From positions 248,001-312,000 of the forward strand of contig NC_015474.1 of assembly GCF_000211475.1 (NCBI RefSeq): a stretch of DNA of 64,000 bases, in the 5' to 3' direction. Source of the stretch: Pyrococcus sp. NA2. GTDB taxonomy: Archaea > Methanobacteriota_B > Thermococci > Thermococcales > Thermococcaceae. Each line of letters starts with the position of its first letter. Position 1 is the first letter of the stretch. The notes under the pieces were generated by a model. The model worked only from the letters and a program-made list of their open reading frames with translations. It made no database searches and was not told where the DNA came from. This document shows positions 8,504 through 17,626 of the stretch, piece after piece. A program made the position numbers and the translations under genes.

Positions 8504-9523
8504 ATGATAAGCATAAAGCCTGGAAAGATAACAGTTCAAGCTAATCCAAACATGCCCGAAGAGGTTGCCGCACTTTTCAAGAAGCAACATTATGAGATAG
8601 TTGGAAGGCACAGCGGTGTAAAGCTCTGCCACTGGCTAAAGAAGAGCCTAACTGAGGGCAGATTCTGCTACAAGCAGAAGTTCTATGGAATCCATTCCCA
8701 CAGATGCCTCCAGATGACCCCAGTGTTGGCCTGGTGCACTCACAATTGTATATTCTGCTGGAGACCCATGGAGACCTTCCTGGGAACTGAACTTCCAGAG
8801 CCCTGGGATGATCCAGCTTTCATAGTTGAGGAGAGCATAAAGGCACAGAGAAAGCTATTGATAGGTTACAAGGGCAATCCGAAGGTAGACAAGAAGAAGT
8901 TCGAGGAGGCCTGGGAACCTAGGCACGCGGCCATAAGCCTCTCAGGGGAACCGATGCTCTACCCCTACATGGGCGACCTAGTTGAGGAGTTCCACAAGAG
9001 GGGGTTCACCACCTTTATAGTGACCAATGGAACAGTTCCAGAAAGGCTAGAGGAGATGATAAGGGAGGACAAGCTACCAACTCAGCTCTACGTTTCAATA
9101 ACGGCACCGGACATTGAGACATACAACCGCGTTAACATCCCGATGATCCCAGATGGTTGGGATAGGATAGTGAGGTTCCTGGAGCTCATGCGCGATCTAC
9201 CCACGAGAACAGTTGTTAGGCTAACCCTCGTGAAGGGAGAGAACATGCACAGTCCAGAGAATTATGCAAAGCTAATCCTAAAGGCCAAGCCAATGTTCGT
9301 CGAGGCAAAGGCTTACATGTTCGTCGGCTACTCAAGGAACAGGCTAACAATCAATAACATGCCGAGCCACGAGGATATAAAGGAGTTCGCGGAAGCCCTA
9401 GTTAGGCACCTTCCAGGATATCACATAGAGGATGAGTACGAGCCAAGTAGGGTGGTTCTGATAATGAGGGATGACATCGATCCTCAAGGAACTGGCGTCG
9501 AGGGAAGGTTCATAAAGCATTAG
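8504..9523 (+). CDS. taw1: tRNA 4-demethylwyosine synthase Taw1
   Basis: A 339-residue radical SAM enzyme. It converts N1-methylguanosine 37 of archaeal tRNA-Phe to 4-demethylwyosine using pyruvate, the second step of wyosine synthesis. The radical SAM cluster is Cys78, Cys82 and Cys85 (CTHNCIFC). A second cluster is expected from Cys42, Cys55 and Cys68, which is the pattern of this family. Other conserved parts are SLSGEPMLYPY and FIVTNGTVPERL. GGTGGTGAGAG precedes the ATG. Neither the methyltransferase Trm5 nor later wyosine genes are in the window. Confidence 0.96.
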   Translation: MISIKPGKITVQANPNMPEEVAALFKKQHYEIVGRHSGVKLCHWLKKSLTEGRFCYKQKFYGIHSHRCLQMTPVLAWCTHNCIFCWRPMETFLGTELPEPWDDPAFIVEESIKAQRKLLIGYKGNPKVDKKKFEEAWEPRHAAISLSGEPMLYPYMGDLVEEFHKRGFTTFIVTNGTVPERLEEMIREDKLPTQLYVSITAPDIETYNRVNIPMIPDGWDRIVRFLELMRDLPTRTVVRLTLVKGENMHSPENYAKLILKAKPMFVEAKAYMFVGYSRNRLTINNMPSHEDIKEFAEALVRHLPGYHIEDEYEPSRVVLIMRDDIDPQGTGVEGRFIKH

Positions 9524-9540
9524 TTACATTTTTCTTTTGA
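9524..9540 (+). terminator. T-rich likely terminator of taw1
   Basis: Directly after the stop codon the strand reads TTACATTTTTCTTTTG. Archaeal RNA polymerase terminates at such oligo-T tracts without needing a hairpin. Confidence 0.4.
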
Positions 9541-9630
9541 AAGAGTCATCCCTCTTTTTATCCCTCTTGCTAGAAATGTTTGTTTGTGAGTGTTATCATC
9601 ACATCCCAGCGAGGGTGAAGAGAAAAAGAT

Positions 9631-9643
9631 AAACCCTTTAAAC
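9631..9643 (+). promoter_or_regulatory. aIF2 gamma promoter
   Basis: ACCCTTTAAACCA is a TATA-like element about 40 bases upstream of the ATG. The expected start near 9664 leaves a short leader with TGGAGG 9 bases before the ATG. Confidence 0.5.
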
Positions 9644-9678
9644 CACAAACCCACAAACCACTTCTGGAGGCGAGAACC

Positions 9679-10914
9679 ATGGGAGAGGAAAGAAAAACCA
9701 GACAGGCCGAGGTTAACATAGGAATGGTTGGTCACGTTGACCACGGTAAAACCACGTTAACTAAAGCGCTAACCGGAGTTTGGACCGACACTCACAGTGA
9801 GGAGCTTAGAAGGGGGATAACGATAAAGATAGGATTCGCCGATGCCGAGATAAGGAGATGCCCAAATTGTGGAAGGTATTCCACATCTCCCGTGTGTCCA
9901 TACTGTGGACATGAAACGGAATTCATTAGGAGGGTTTCGTTCATAGATGCTCCTGGTCACGAGGCATTGATGACTACGATGCTCGCTGGAGCATCCCTGA
10001 TGGATGGAGCAATTCTAGTTATAGCAGCAAATGAGCCATGTCCAAGGCCTCAAACGAGAGAGCACCTAATGGCTCTCCAAATAATTGGACAGAAGAATAT
10101 AGTCATAGCTCAGAACAAGATAGAGCTCGTGGATAGGGAGAAGGCCCTTGAGAATTACAGGCAGATAAAGGAATTCATCAAGGGGACGGTTGCTGAAAAC
10201 GCTCCAATAATCCCGATATCAGCCTTGCACGGAGCAAACATAGACGTTCTCGTCAAGGCCATCGAAGACTTCATTCCAACACCAAAGAGAGACCCAAACA
10301 AGCCCCCAAAGATGCTCGTTCTTAGGAGCTTTGATGTCAATAAACCGGGAACACCTCCAGAGAAGCTTGTGGGTGGAGTGCTTGGAGGATCGATAGTGCA
10401 AGGAAAGCTCAAGGTTGGGGACGAGATAGAGATAAGGCCAGGGATTCCATATGAGGAGCATGGAAGGATAAGGTACGAGCCAATAACCACTGAGATAGTC
10501 TCACTTCAAGCTGGAGGAAAATTCGTTGAGGAAGCTTATCCAGGGGGGTTAGTTGGAGTTGGAACAAGACTCGATCCCTACCTAACCAAAGGAGATTTAA
10601 TGGCCGGGAACGTCGTTGGAAAGCCAGGGAAGCTACCTCCAGTATGGGACAGCCTAAGGCTTGAGGTTCACCTATTGGAAAGAGTTGTTGGAACCGAGCA
10701 GGAGCTTAAAGTTGAGCCGATAAAGAGGAAGGAAGTTCTCCTGCTAAACGTTGGAACTGCAAGAACCATGGGACTGGTTACAAACCTCGGAAAGGATGAA
10801 ATCGAGATTAAGCTGCAGATCCCAGTCTGTGCAGAGCCTGGAGATAGGGTTGCAATAAGTAGGCAGATAGGTTCAAGATGGAGGCTCATAGGGTATGGAA
10901 TAATTAAAGAATGA
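9679..10914 (+). CDS. eif2g: Translation initiation factor aIF2 subunit gamma
   Basis: A 411-residue GTPase that carries initiator Met-tRNA to the small ribosomal subunit. G1 is GHVDHGKT at residues 18-25, G3 is DAPGH at 90-94 and G4 is NKIE. The zinc-knuckle insertion typical of archaeal gamma is present with Cys61, Cys64, Cys73 and Cys76 ([17 protein letters not shown]). The C-terminal domains II and III contain [24 protein letters not shown]. The length is normal. It is followed by a lipoprotein and an Fcf1-like PIN gene on the same strand. Confidence 0.98.
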   Translation: MGEERKTRQAEVNIGMVGHVDHGKTTLTKALTGVWTDTHSEELRRGITIKIGFADAEIRRCPNCGRYSTSPVCPYCGHETEFIRRVSFIDAPGHEALMTTMLAGASLMDGAILVIAANEPCPRPQTREHLMALQIIGQKNIVIAQNKIELVDREKALENYRQIKEFIKGTVAENAPIIPISALHGANIDVLVKAIEDFIPTPKRDPNKPPKMLVLRSFDVNKPGTPPEKLVGGVLGGSIVQGKLKVGDEIEIRPGIPYEEHGRIRYEPITTEIVSLQAGGKFVEEAYPGGLVGVGTRLDPYLTKGDLMAGNVVGKPGKLPPVWDSLRLEVHLLERVVGTEQELKVEPIKRKEVLLLNVGTARTMGLVTNLGKDEIEIKLQIPVCAEPGDRVAISRQIGSRWRLIGYGIIKE

Positions 10915-10946
10915 TTTCTATTTTTAAACCTTCCAAATTTTTTAGC
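10915..10946 (+). terminator. Oligo-T terminator region after aIF2 gamma
   Basis: TTTCTATTTTTAAACC and CCAAATTTTTTAGC follow the stop codon and could end transcription. A new TATA-like CCTTATATACATC lies at about 10949-10961, in front of the lipoprotein gene. Confidence 0.4.
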
Positions 10947-11001
10947 AATCCTTATATACATCACCTTTTCTAAGTTCTAAGTCCGAAATTGGGAGGAAAT
11001 T

Positions 11002-12132
11002 ATGATGGAAAAACTGTTTGCATTCGCCTTGGCCATTCTCGTTTTTGGGGTGGCCATTTCTGGCTGCATTGGAGGAACCCAAACAGAAACTTATTCACAA
11101 AAACCAAGCCCAAGCCCTTCAGAAACATCCCCCCACTCAGAGACGACTACTTCCCCAGAAACAACCCCCTCAGAGACAACAACTCCAGAAACCACGACTA
11201 CACACCAGGAAACAACTACAACCACTCCCCAGGAAACGCCAACTCAAACGGAAACTCCAGTGGAAACAGCATATTGGAGCCCTTGGTCATATGAAAACGT
11301 GAAGATCGATGGAGAGGAATACAAGGTTACCGGATACAAGCTCTATTATAAGATAAGACCATCACCGGATTCAGAAATTTATGAATATGAAATAGAGAAG
11401 AGCGTCGAGAAAACAAGGGTTAGAGTATTCGGTAGATCCATGACAGGAGACAAAGTCGACCTCGGAGAGAAGGATGTCTACGAGTACAAAACGATCATAG
11501 CTCCAATAAAGAGCATCAACATGGAGGATAAGCTCACAATAAGATTTTGGGTAACCGCAGAGTCTGAAGATATGTTCCTCTATCCATGGAACATCGGATG
11601 GGCAGGAGTCCTATCACCCATGGGTAGCTCGGGGGATATCGTTGGAGTTGAATTTGAGTACATGGGAGAGAAATTCACAATAACAAACCCCTCAGCATTT
11701 AGAAATGATCTGTTTCCATACTTCGAGGGGAATAGCGACTGGATAAGTGACCTGAACGATGACCTCGTGAACATATACACAGGCTGGGTTGCCATGGTGA
11801 ACTTGGCCCTTTGGAGCGCATGGAGTGATAAAAACGTTTTAGTTCCACAACATGGAACATGGAGCGATGGAATGCACAGCTGGGAATGGAGCACAAAGCC
11901 AGACGGAGAAACAGTGATCTCCGGATTTAAATTTAGGGTCATTAAAGCGGAGTGGAAATACACCGGAGGTCCTGAGAGCATTGAACTTAGCGGCAGTGGG
12001 AAGTTCGCGCCAGAGATATTCATGCCCCTCGAGGTTAATGGAAAATTCTCAAGTAGGGATCCAGATACCGGTGAAGAGATAGTCATCTATGGAGCATACA
12101 GACTTGAGGAGATAAAGCTGGAGAAAATTTAA
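11002..12132 (+). CDS. Secreted lipoprotein with Thr/Glu/Pro-rich linker
   Basis: 376 residues. The N-terminus is a lipoprotein signal (LFAFALAILVFGVAISGCIGG), so the protein is probably lipid-anchored outside the cell through the cysteine. Residues 27-88 are a low-complexity stalk rich in Thr, Ser, Pro and Glu (ETTTPETTTTHQETTTTTP), a typical site for O-glycosylation. The remaining 285 residues form a soluble domain of predicted beta type with many Trp and Tyr, and WSPWS, WSAWSDKNV and HSWEWS look like a loose repeat. I do not recognise the domain. GGGAGG lies 5 bases before the ATG and a TATA element precedes it. Homologues are likely in Thermococcales. Confidence 0.75.
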   Translation: MMEKLFAFALAILVFGVAISGCIGGTQTETYSQKPSPSPSETSPHSETTTSPETTPSETTTPETTTTHQETTTTTPQETPTQTETPVETAYWSPWSYENVKIDGEEYKVTGYKLYYKIRPSPDSEIYEYEIEKSVEKTRVRVFGRSMTGDKVDLGEKDVYEYKTIIAPIKSINMEDKLTIRFWVTAESEDMFLYPWNIGWAGVLSPMGSSGDIVGVEFEYMGEKFTITNPSAFRNDLFPYFEGNSDWISDLNDDLVNIYTGWVAMVNLALWSAWSDKNVLVPQHGTWSDGMHSWEWSTKPDGETVISGFKFRVIKAEWKYTGGPESIELSGSGKFAPEIFMPLEVNGKFSSRDPDTGEEIVIYGAYRLEEIKLEKI

Positions 12133-12165
12133 AGCCCCCTTCTTTCATTTTTCCTGGGGATTGGG

Positions 12166-12582
12166 ATGAAAAAGGTATGGATAGTCATTCCCGACACGAA
12201 TTTCCTATTCATTCCCGGGCAGTTTAATGTTGATATAATCTCGGAATTTGAGAGAATTCTTGATGTTAAATACCAAGTTGCAATACCAAATGTCGTAGTT
12301 GAGGAGATAAAGAAGATAATTGAGGAAGGAAAGGTTAGGGGAAGGGATTTAATTGCAGCGAGGATGGCCCTAAAAATAGCGGAGAGGTTTCCGACAATAT
12401 ATATTGGTGAGTTTCTCTCCAAGCCAACTGATGAATTGATTTATGACTATGCAATAACCCACGACAATGTGATAGTATGCACGAACGATAAGAAGCTTAG
12501 AAAAAGGTTAAGGGAGGCTGGTGTTCCGGTCATATTTCTGAGACAGAAAAAGAAACTTGAAATCGAGGGAATGTTAGAATGA
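12166..12582 (+). CDS. PIN-domain ribonuclease, Fcf1/Utp24-like
   Basis: 138 residues forming one PIN domain. The acidic residues expected to bind metal are visible: D in VIPDTNFLF, E in VVVEEIKK, and D in DYAITHDNVIVCTNDKKLRKRL. Archaeal members that sit next to aIF2 gamma resemble eukaryotic Fcf1/Utp24, which cleaves pre-rRNA. The neighbourhood with aIF2 gamma upstream supports an rRNA-processing role rather than a VapC toxin, and no antitoxin gene is beside it. The ATG follows GGGATTGGG. The intervening lipoprotein gene breaks a direct operon. Confidence 0.85.
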   Translation: MKKVWIVIPDTNFLFIPGQFNVDIISEFERILDVKYQVAIPNVVVEEIKKIIEEGKVRGRDLIAARMALKIAERFPTIYIGEFLSKPTDELIYDYAITHDNVIVCTNDKKLRKRLREAGVPVIFLRQKKKLEIEGMLE

Positions 12583-12632
12583 CGAAACATTATCCAAAAC
12601 ATTAATTTATTACCATTGCATTCTTGCACCTC

Positions 12633-13418
12633 ATGATAAGGGTGGCCATAATAGGAGCTGGAACGATTGGAAGTGCCCTTGCCAAGGCATTGGCAGAAAG
12701 TGGATACAAGGTTATCGCCACGAGGAGGAACGTTGAGAAGATAAGACATCTAGAAAAACTAGGGGTGAAAGTTGAGAGGGACAACAAACTTGCCGCCAGA
12801 AATGCGGAGATAGTATTCATAGCTGTCAAACCAAACAAGGTGTCCCAGGTGCTTAGAGAGATAAGGGACGAGATCTCAGGCAAGATCGTTGTATCCCTCG
12901 CTGCGGGCATACCATTAAAGTACTTAAAGAAAGAGGCGCCAGAGGCCAAGTTCGTCAGGGCAATGCCAAACATAGCGATACTCGTCAAGGAATCATTTAC
13001 GGCGTACTCTACCGAGGATCTCAGCGAAGAGGAAGTCAAACTGATCGAAGAGATATTCTCATCATTCGGGAAATGCGTTAGGATTGAGGAGGAATACATG
13101 GATGCAATAACAGGATTGAGCGGTTCAGGACCAGCTTACGTTACGGTATTCCTTGAGGCCATGATCTACGGGGGATTAAGGGTAGGACTACCCAGGGAAT
13201 TAGCAAGGATTGCAGCTGCTCAGACCCTCCTTGGCACGGCAAAGTTGCTTATAGAATCAGATAAACACCCAGCAGAGATTAGAGAGATGGTGATAACTCC
13301 AGGAGGAACGACAATAGATGGAATATTCGAGCTGGAAGAGGGAAAGATAAGAACTGCAATAATGAAAGCAATAGATGCTGCAACCAAGAAATCGAAATTA
13401 CTTTCATTGAAGTCTTGA
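12633..13418 (+). CDS. proC: Pyrroline-5-carboxylate reductase
   Basis: About 261 residues. It performs the last step of proline synthesis, reducing pyrroline-5-carboxylate with NAD(P)H. The N-terminal Rossmann motif is VAIIGAGTIGSALAKAL. The family signature near the C-terminal dimerisation domain is PGGTTIDGIFELEEG, and GSGPAYVTVFLEA is also present. ATG at 12633 is chosen over an upstream TTG. No ribosome site is visible, but a TTTATT TATA-like element about 27 bases upstream suggests a leaderless mRNA. No proA or proB is nearby. The catabolic proline dehydrogenase operon lies about 40 kb away in the same window. Confidence 0.93.
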   Translation: MIRVAIIGAGTIGSALAKALAESGYKVIATRRNVEKIRHLEKLGVKVERDNKLAARNAEIVFIAVKPNKVSQVLREIRDEISGKIVVSLAAGIPLKYLKKEAPEAKFVRAMPNIAILVKESFTAYSTEDLSEEEVKLIEEIFSSFGKCVRIEEEYMDAITGLSGSGPAYVTVFLEAMIYGGLRVGLPRELARIAAAQTLLGTAKLLIESDKHPAEIREMVITPGGTTIDGIFELEEGKIRTAIMKAIDAATKKSKLLSLKS

Positions 13419-13432
13419 CATGAACACCTGTC

Positions 13433-13447
13433 CAAATTTTTATAATC
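13433..13447 (+). promoter_or_regulatory. trp operon promoter
   Basis: CCAAATTTTTATAATC combines a BRE-like end and a TATA element in the 54 bases between proC and trpC. The expected transcription start is near 13468, only a few bases before the first candidate GTG of trpC. Confidence 0.6.
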
Positions 13448-13472
13448 TGGGATCAAACATAAGTCAAACTCG

Positions 13473-14177
13473 GTGAATTCAAAGTGGGTGGTGATTTTTG
13501 GGTTAAGTAGAGCCATTAGAAGGAGTTCAAAGAACGCAATTATAGCGGAGCTGAAGGTCTATTCTCCAAAATACGGAGATCTTCTAAGAGGGAGGGATCC
13601 CCTAGAAATTTTGAGAAAGTATGAGAGAGCCGGAGCGGTCGGAATATCATACATAACTGATCCAAAGTACTTTAAGGGAAGTTTTGACTTCTTCAGGAAA
13701 CTTTGCCAGGAAACTGAATTACCCGTGCTCAGAAAGGATTTCATAAAGACTAAGGAGGAGATAGAGAGAACTGCAGAAGCTGGAGGGTCAGCGATACTAC
13801 TGATCACCAGGCTTCTCAAAGATGATTTACCAGAATTCGTTGACTACGCGAGAGAACATGGATTGGACACACTGGTTGAGGTGCATACACTTGAGGAACT
13901 CAGGATCGCCATACAGACGAATTCAACGATGATCGGGATAAACAATAGGGACATTGGAAAGCTTGAACTTGATGATGGTAACGTTTCTTTAACCGAAAAA
14001 CTTGCTCCTCTAATTCCAGATAGGTACGTGAAGGTTAGTGAAAGCGGCATATCAACAATTGAGGACTTAAAGAGGGCCCTAAGGGTTGCAGATGCAGCCC
14101 TAATTGGAACCGCCTTGATGAAGGCAGAAGATCCCGAAGAGCTTCTCAGAAAATTTGTGGAGGTTGAGATATGCTAG
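13473..14177 (+). CDS. trpC: Indole-3-glycerol-phosphate synthase
   Basis: A TIM-barrel enzyme closing the indole ring of tryptophan from CdRP. Conserved residues are visible in IIAELKVYSPKYG (substrate-binding Lys and Ser), PVLRKDFI (catalytic Lys), LLITRLL, LVEVHTLEEL, GINNRD and KVSESGI. The core has about 228 residues, normal for Pyrococcus. The start is uncertain: in-frame GTG codons lie at 13473, 13488 and 13491, and none has a good ribosome site. GTG 13473 would be almost leaderless given the TATA position. It is the first gene of a seven-gene operon and overlaps trpD by 7 bases. Confidence 0.95.
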   Translation: MNSKWVVIFGLSRAIRRSSKNAIIAELKVYSPKYGDLLRGRDPLEILRKYERAGAVGISYITDPKYFKGSFDFFRKLCQETELPVLRKDFIKTKEEIERTAEAGGSAILLITRLLKDDLPEFVDYAREHGLDTLVEVHTLEELRIAIQTNSTMIGINNRDIGKLELDDGNVSLTEKLAPLIPDRYVKVSESGISTIEDLKRALRVADAALIGTALMKAEDPEELLRKFVEVEIC

Positions 14178-15145
14178 AGAAGATAATAAATAAGGAGAAT
14201 CTAACGTTTAAAGAGGCATATGAGCTATTCAACAAGTTAATCGAGGAAGATGAAGTCAGAATAGCTGCATACCTAGCGGCTCTTCAAACGAAGGGATACA
14301 CAGCCGAGGAAATCGCTGGATTCGCAAAGGCCATGAGGGATAATGCAATAAAGGTTGATCTTGGAACTGTATCCGATACCGCGGGAACAGGAGGAGACGG
14401 AGCTTCAACGATAAATGTTAGCACAGCATCCGCACTCATTCTCTCGGCGTTTACGAAGGTTGCAAAGCATGGAAACGTCTCAATAACATCGAAAAGTGGA
14501 TCGGCTAATCTCCTTGAGGCCCTTGGAATAAACATCCGAATAACTCCAGAGAAGGCCAAAGAGATGATTGAGAAGGTTAACTTCACGTTTCTCTTTGCCC
14601 CAATGTATCACCCAGCACTCAAGAGGATAATGCCCGTTAGAAAGGCCCTGAAGATAAAGACGATATTCAACATACTTGGTCCACTTGCAAATCCAGCGAA
14701 TCCGAGATATCAGATAATTGGGGTTAATTCCAGAGATCTCGTTGAGAAAATTGCGAACGCATTGACGTACCTGAACGTTGAGAGGGCCATAGTTGTTCAT
14801 GGAGAGGGACTAGACGAGGTTAACCCGAGGGGAGAGACGATTGTAGCAGAGGTCAATGGAAAGAGCATAGACGTGTACACGGTTACTCCAGAAGACTTTG
14901 GCCTTGAAAGGGTAAAGATCATCCCATGCAATTCTCCACAAGAGAGTGCGGAGAGGGTTAAGGCCGTATTAGCAGGAAAGGGGAGCAAAGAGGACAGGAA
15001 CTTCATAACGATAAACGCGGCGATGGCCCTCTATGCATCAAAGGTAGTGAAAGACATTAAAGAGGGAGCTGAGCTAGTGAGGAACACACTTGGAGAAGAT
15101 ACTATCAGGAGACTGGAGGAGATAGCATGCCTGTCAAAAAGTTAG
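14171..15145 (+). CDS. trpD: Anthranilate phosphoribosyltransferase
   Basis: 324 residues. It transfers phosphoribose from PRPP to anthranilate. The PRPP-binding glycine loop is DTAGTGGDGASTINVSTASA. KHGNVSITSKSGSANLLEALG binds anthranilate and Mg, and KTIFNILGPLANP is a further family motif. The length is typical. It overlaps the start of trpE by 19 bases and trpC by 7, so translation is probably coupled through the operon. Confidence 0.97.
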   Translation: MLEKIINKENLTFKEAYELFNKLIEEDEVRIAAYLAALQTKGYTAEEIAGFAKAMRDNAIKVDLGTVSDTAGTGGDGASTINVSTASALILSAFTKVAKHGNVSITSKSGSANLLEALGINIRITPEKAKEMIEKVNFTFLFAPMYHPALKRIMPVRKALKIKTIFNILGPLANPANPRYQIIGVNSRDLVEKIANALTYLNVERAIVVHGEGLDEVNPRGETIVAEVNGKSIDVYTVTPEDFGLERVKIIPCNSPQESAERVKAVLAGKGSKEDRNFITINAAMALYASKVVKDIKEGAELVRNTLGEDTIRRLEEIACLSKS

Positions 15146-16431
15146 AGTACGTTGATCCTCTCAAGCTTTACAGCGTCTTAAGAGAGCTAAGCTATCCCTT
15201 CATAATTCAATTTGCTGAGAAGGAGAGCAAGAAGATCAAGTTCACATACATCTCCGCAGAACCAGAGTTCATCGTGAAGGTTACGGGCAAGGGAACTTAC
15301 ATGGGAAATGACAAGGTATCCGAGGAGACGAATCCGTTTAAAGCATTAAAAGGCTTCATGAAGGATAAGGTTCCAGGGAAGGGATTTCTGGGAGGCTTCG
15401 TTGGATACATAGCCTACGATGCCGTCCACAATTACATAGAGGGTAGCATAGAGGAACCATCATTTTTTGGCTACTATCCCTGGACCTTCATCTATGATCA
15501 TGAGAGGTCTGAGCTCAGATTCTTCTACCTCAGAGATCCACCATTTGATCCTGAAAGTATCATTGAAAGGGCAAAAAGGGAAGTTATTGAGCTTAAAGAC
15601 GAAGGAGGAGAGATAATAAGGACAGATGCCAACAAGGAGGAGTTCATGAGGATAGTTGAAAAGGGAAAGGAATACATATTTTCTGGTGATGTATTCCAAG
15701 TAGTGCTTTCTAGACAGTACGAGATCAAATCAGGCATTGATCCATTGACCTTCTTTGCAAGGCTTGTGCAGATAAACCCCTCCCCCTACAATTTCATTCT
15801 CGAGTTCGATAAGACAATCGTTGGAGCATCCCCTGAAACAATGGGCTCCGTCGAAGGAAACATAGTTAGGATAAACCCAATTGCGGGGACAGCGCCAAGA
15901 GGAAGAACACCAGAAGAAGATGAAGAGATAAGGAGGAAACTACTAAGCGATGAAAAGGAGAGAGCGGAACACGTTATGCTTGTTGATCTAGCCAGAAACG
16001 ATGTCAGAAAGGTGTCAAAGCCAAGAACCGTTAAACTTGTCAGATTTTTTGACGTCATAAAGTACAGCCATGTCCAGCATATAGAGAGTGAGGTCATCGG
16101 AGAGCTTGCAGAAGATAAGGACATGTTTGACGCGATAGAAGCATCCTTCCCAGCAGGAACCTTGACTGGAGCGCCAAAGATTAGGGCAATGGAGATAATA
16201 GATGAGCTTGAGAAGAGCAGGAGAAAGGTGTACGGAGGAGGGATTGGGTACTTCTCGACAACTGGATACGCCGACTTTGCAATAGCAATAAGGATGGCAG
16301 AGATCGAGGATGACAAGGTCATTGTAAGGGCTGGGGCTGGCATCGTGGCTGATTCAATTCCAGAAAAGGAGTTCTACGAGACCGAGAACAAGATGAAGGC
16401 TGTGCTAAAGGCCCTGGGGGTGGAAGGATGA
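15127..16431 (+). CDS. trpE: Anthranilate synthase component I
   Basis: 434 residues. It makes anthranilate from chorismate with ammonia supplied by TrpG. The chorismate-binding domain is clear: SGDVFQVVLSRQYEIK, GASPETMGSVEG, NPIAGTAPRGRTPEEDEEI, DLARNDVRKV, EASFPAGTLTGAPKIRAMEIIDELE and YGGGIGYFS. The N-terminal domain carries the tryptophan feedback site in this family. It overlaps trpG by 4 bases (ATGA), so the two subunits are probably made together. Confidence 0.97.
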   Translation: MPVKKLEYVDPLKLYSVLRELSYPFIIQFAEKESKKIKFTYISAEPEFIVKVTGKGTYMGNDKVSEETNPFKALKGFMKDKVPGKGFLGGFVGYIAYDAVHNYIEGSIEEPSFFGYYPWTFIYDHERSELRFFYLRDPPFDPESIIERAKREVIELKDEGGEIIRTDANKEEFMRIVEKGKEYIFSGDVFQVVLSRQYEIKSGIDPLTFFARLVQINPSPYNFILEFDKTIVGASPETMGSVEGNIVRINPIAGTAPRGRTPEEDEEIRRKLLSDEKERAEHVMLVDLARNDVRKVSKPRTVKLVRFFDVIKYSHVQHIESEVIGELAEDKDMFDAIEASFPAGTLTGAPKIRAMEIIDELEKSRRKVYGGGIGYFSTTGYADFAIAIRMAEIEDDKVIVRAGAGIVADSIPEKEFYETENKMKAVLKALGVEG

Positions 16432-17000
16432 TACTGATAATAGATAACAGGGATTCATTCGTGTGGAACCTCGCAGAGTATGCATCCTTCTTCGATGAAG
16501 TCAAGGTTGTCTCCAACAGAATAAAACCCCAGGAAGTCAAGAGGATTGATCCAGATGGCATAATAATATCACCAGGCCCAGGACACCCATTGGACAGGAG
16601 AGAGGTGGGAAATTCTCCAGAGATAGTCCTGGAGGCGGAAGTTCCGGTCCTTGGAGTATGCCTGGGACATCAAATAATAGCAACGGTGTTCGGGGGAAAA
16701 GTGGATAGGGTAAAGCCCAGACATGGAAAGGCCAGTCCAGTTAAACATGATGGGGAAGGGATATTCAAGGGGATAAAGAATCCCTTAATGGCCGGAAGAT
16801 ACCACTCCCTGGCCGTAGTTGAAGTTCCGAAGGGATTCAAGGTCACTGCAGTTTCCCTGGACGACAACGTAATCATGGGCATAAGGCACAAAAGAAAGCC
16901 AATTGAAGGCGTCCAGTTTCACCCAGAGAGCGTTTTGACTGAATGGGAGAGCAAAGAGGGACTGAAGATAATAAGGAATTTCGTGGAGATGACGAGATGA
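16428..17000 (+). CDS. trpG: Anthranilate synthase component II (glutamine amidotransferase)
   Basis: 190 residues, class I glutamine amidotransferase. The nucleophile is Cys78 in LGVCLGHQIIA. The His/Glu of the triad lie in GVQFHPESVLTEWE, and the oxyanion loop is ISPGPGHP. It supplies ammonia to TrpE. TrpG and TrpE are separate polypeptides here. The stop codon overlaps the trpF start in ATGATG. Confidence 0.97.
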   Translation: MILIIDNRDSFVWNLAEYASFFDEVKVVSNRIKPQEVKRIDPDGIIISPGPGHPLDRREVGNSPEIVLEAEVPVLGVCLGHQIIATVFGGKVDRVKPRHGKASPVKHDGEGIFKGIKNPLMAGRYHSLAVVEVPKGFKVTAVSLDDNVIMGIRHKRKPIEGVQFHPESVLTEWESKEGLKIIRNFVEMTR

Positions 17001-17626
17001 TGTTCGTTAAGATATGCGGAATAAGAACATTTGAAGAGCTCAGGATAGTGGAGAAGTATGCAGACGCAACGGGAGTTGTGGTAAAAGCGAACTCCAAGAG
17101 GAGAATCCCCATTGACACTGCAAAGGAGATAATAAGGGAAGCAAAGATTCCTGTATTCCTGGTCTCAACGATGACCAGCTATGAGGAATGGGCGAAGGTT
17201 ATAGAGGAGACGGAGGCAAAATACGTTCAAGTGCACTCCGATGTTTCGCCAGAGGTTATTGAAAGGCTAAAATCCGAATATGGAGTTTTCATAATGAAGG
17301 CATTCAAGGTACCCACAACAAGTGAGGAGCCTGAGGAATACGCGGAGAGATTAATTTCCAAGATCTCGGAGTATGACGTTGATAGGGTTCTACTGGATAC
17401 TGGAGCGGGAACCGGGAGGATGCACGACCTCAGGATTAGCAGGATAATCGCTAGGAAAATTCCAATAGTGATAGCCGGTGGGTTAAATCCAGAGAACGTT
17501 AGAAGGGTAATAGAGTTCGTCAGGCCATTTGGTGTTGATGTCTCTTCTGGAGTGGAGAGGAATGGAAGAAAGGATGAGTCACTAATTAGGGAATTCGTGA
17601 GGAGGGCCAAGAATGTGGTTCGGTAA
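16997..17626 (+). CDS. trpF: Phosphoribosylanthranilate isomerase
   Basis: About 208 residues, TIM barrel that isomerises phosphoribosylanthranilate to CdRP. The catalytic Cys is in [12 protein letters not shown] and the catalytic Asp in [14 protein letters not shown]. The phosphate site is [10 protein letters not shown] with [15 protein letters not shown]. An upstream start at 16943 is open but would lie wholly inside trpG. ATG ATG at 16997-17002 overlaps the trpG stop and is the coupled start. It ends 14 bases inside trpB. Confidence 0.96.
   Translation: MMFVKICGIRTFEELRIVEKYADATGVVVKANSKRRIPIDTAKEIIREAKIPVFLVSTMTSYEEWAKVIEETEAKYVQVHSDVSPEVIERLKSEYGVFIMKAFKVPTTSEEPEEYAERLISKISEYDVDRVLLDTGAGTGRMHDLRISRIIARKIPIVIAGGLNPENVRRVIEFVRPFGVDVSSGVERNGRKDESLIREFVRRAKNVVR

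Noticed and set aside
9590-9660. A C/D sRNA on the minus strand at the GTGATGA near 9594
   Set aside because: A C box is present, but no CTGA box lies 12 bases downstream and no second pair of boxes is found.
10989-11302. Alternative-frame ORFs rich in Gln, Lys and Asn over the lipoprotein stalk
   Set aside because: They arise from the repetitive Thr/Glu/Pro codons of the lipoprotein in other frames and lack protein-like composition.
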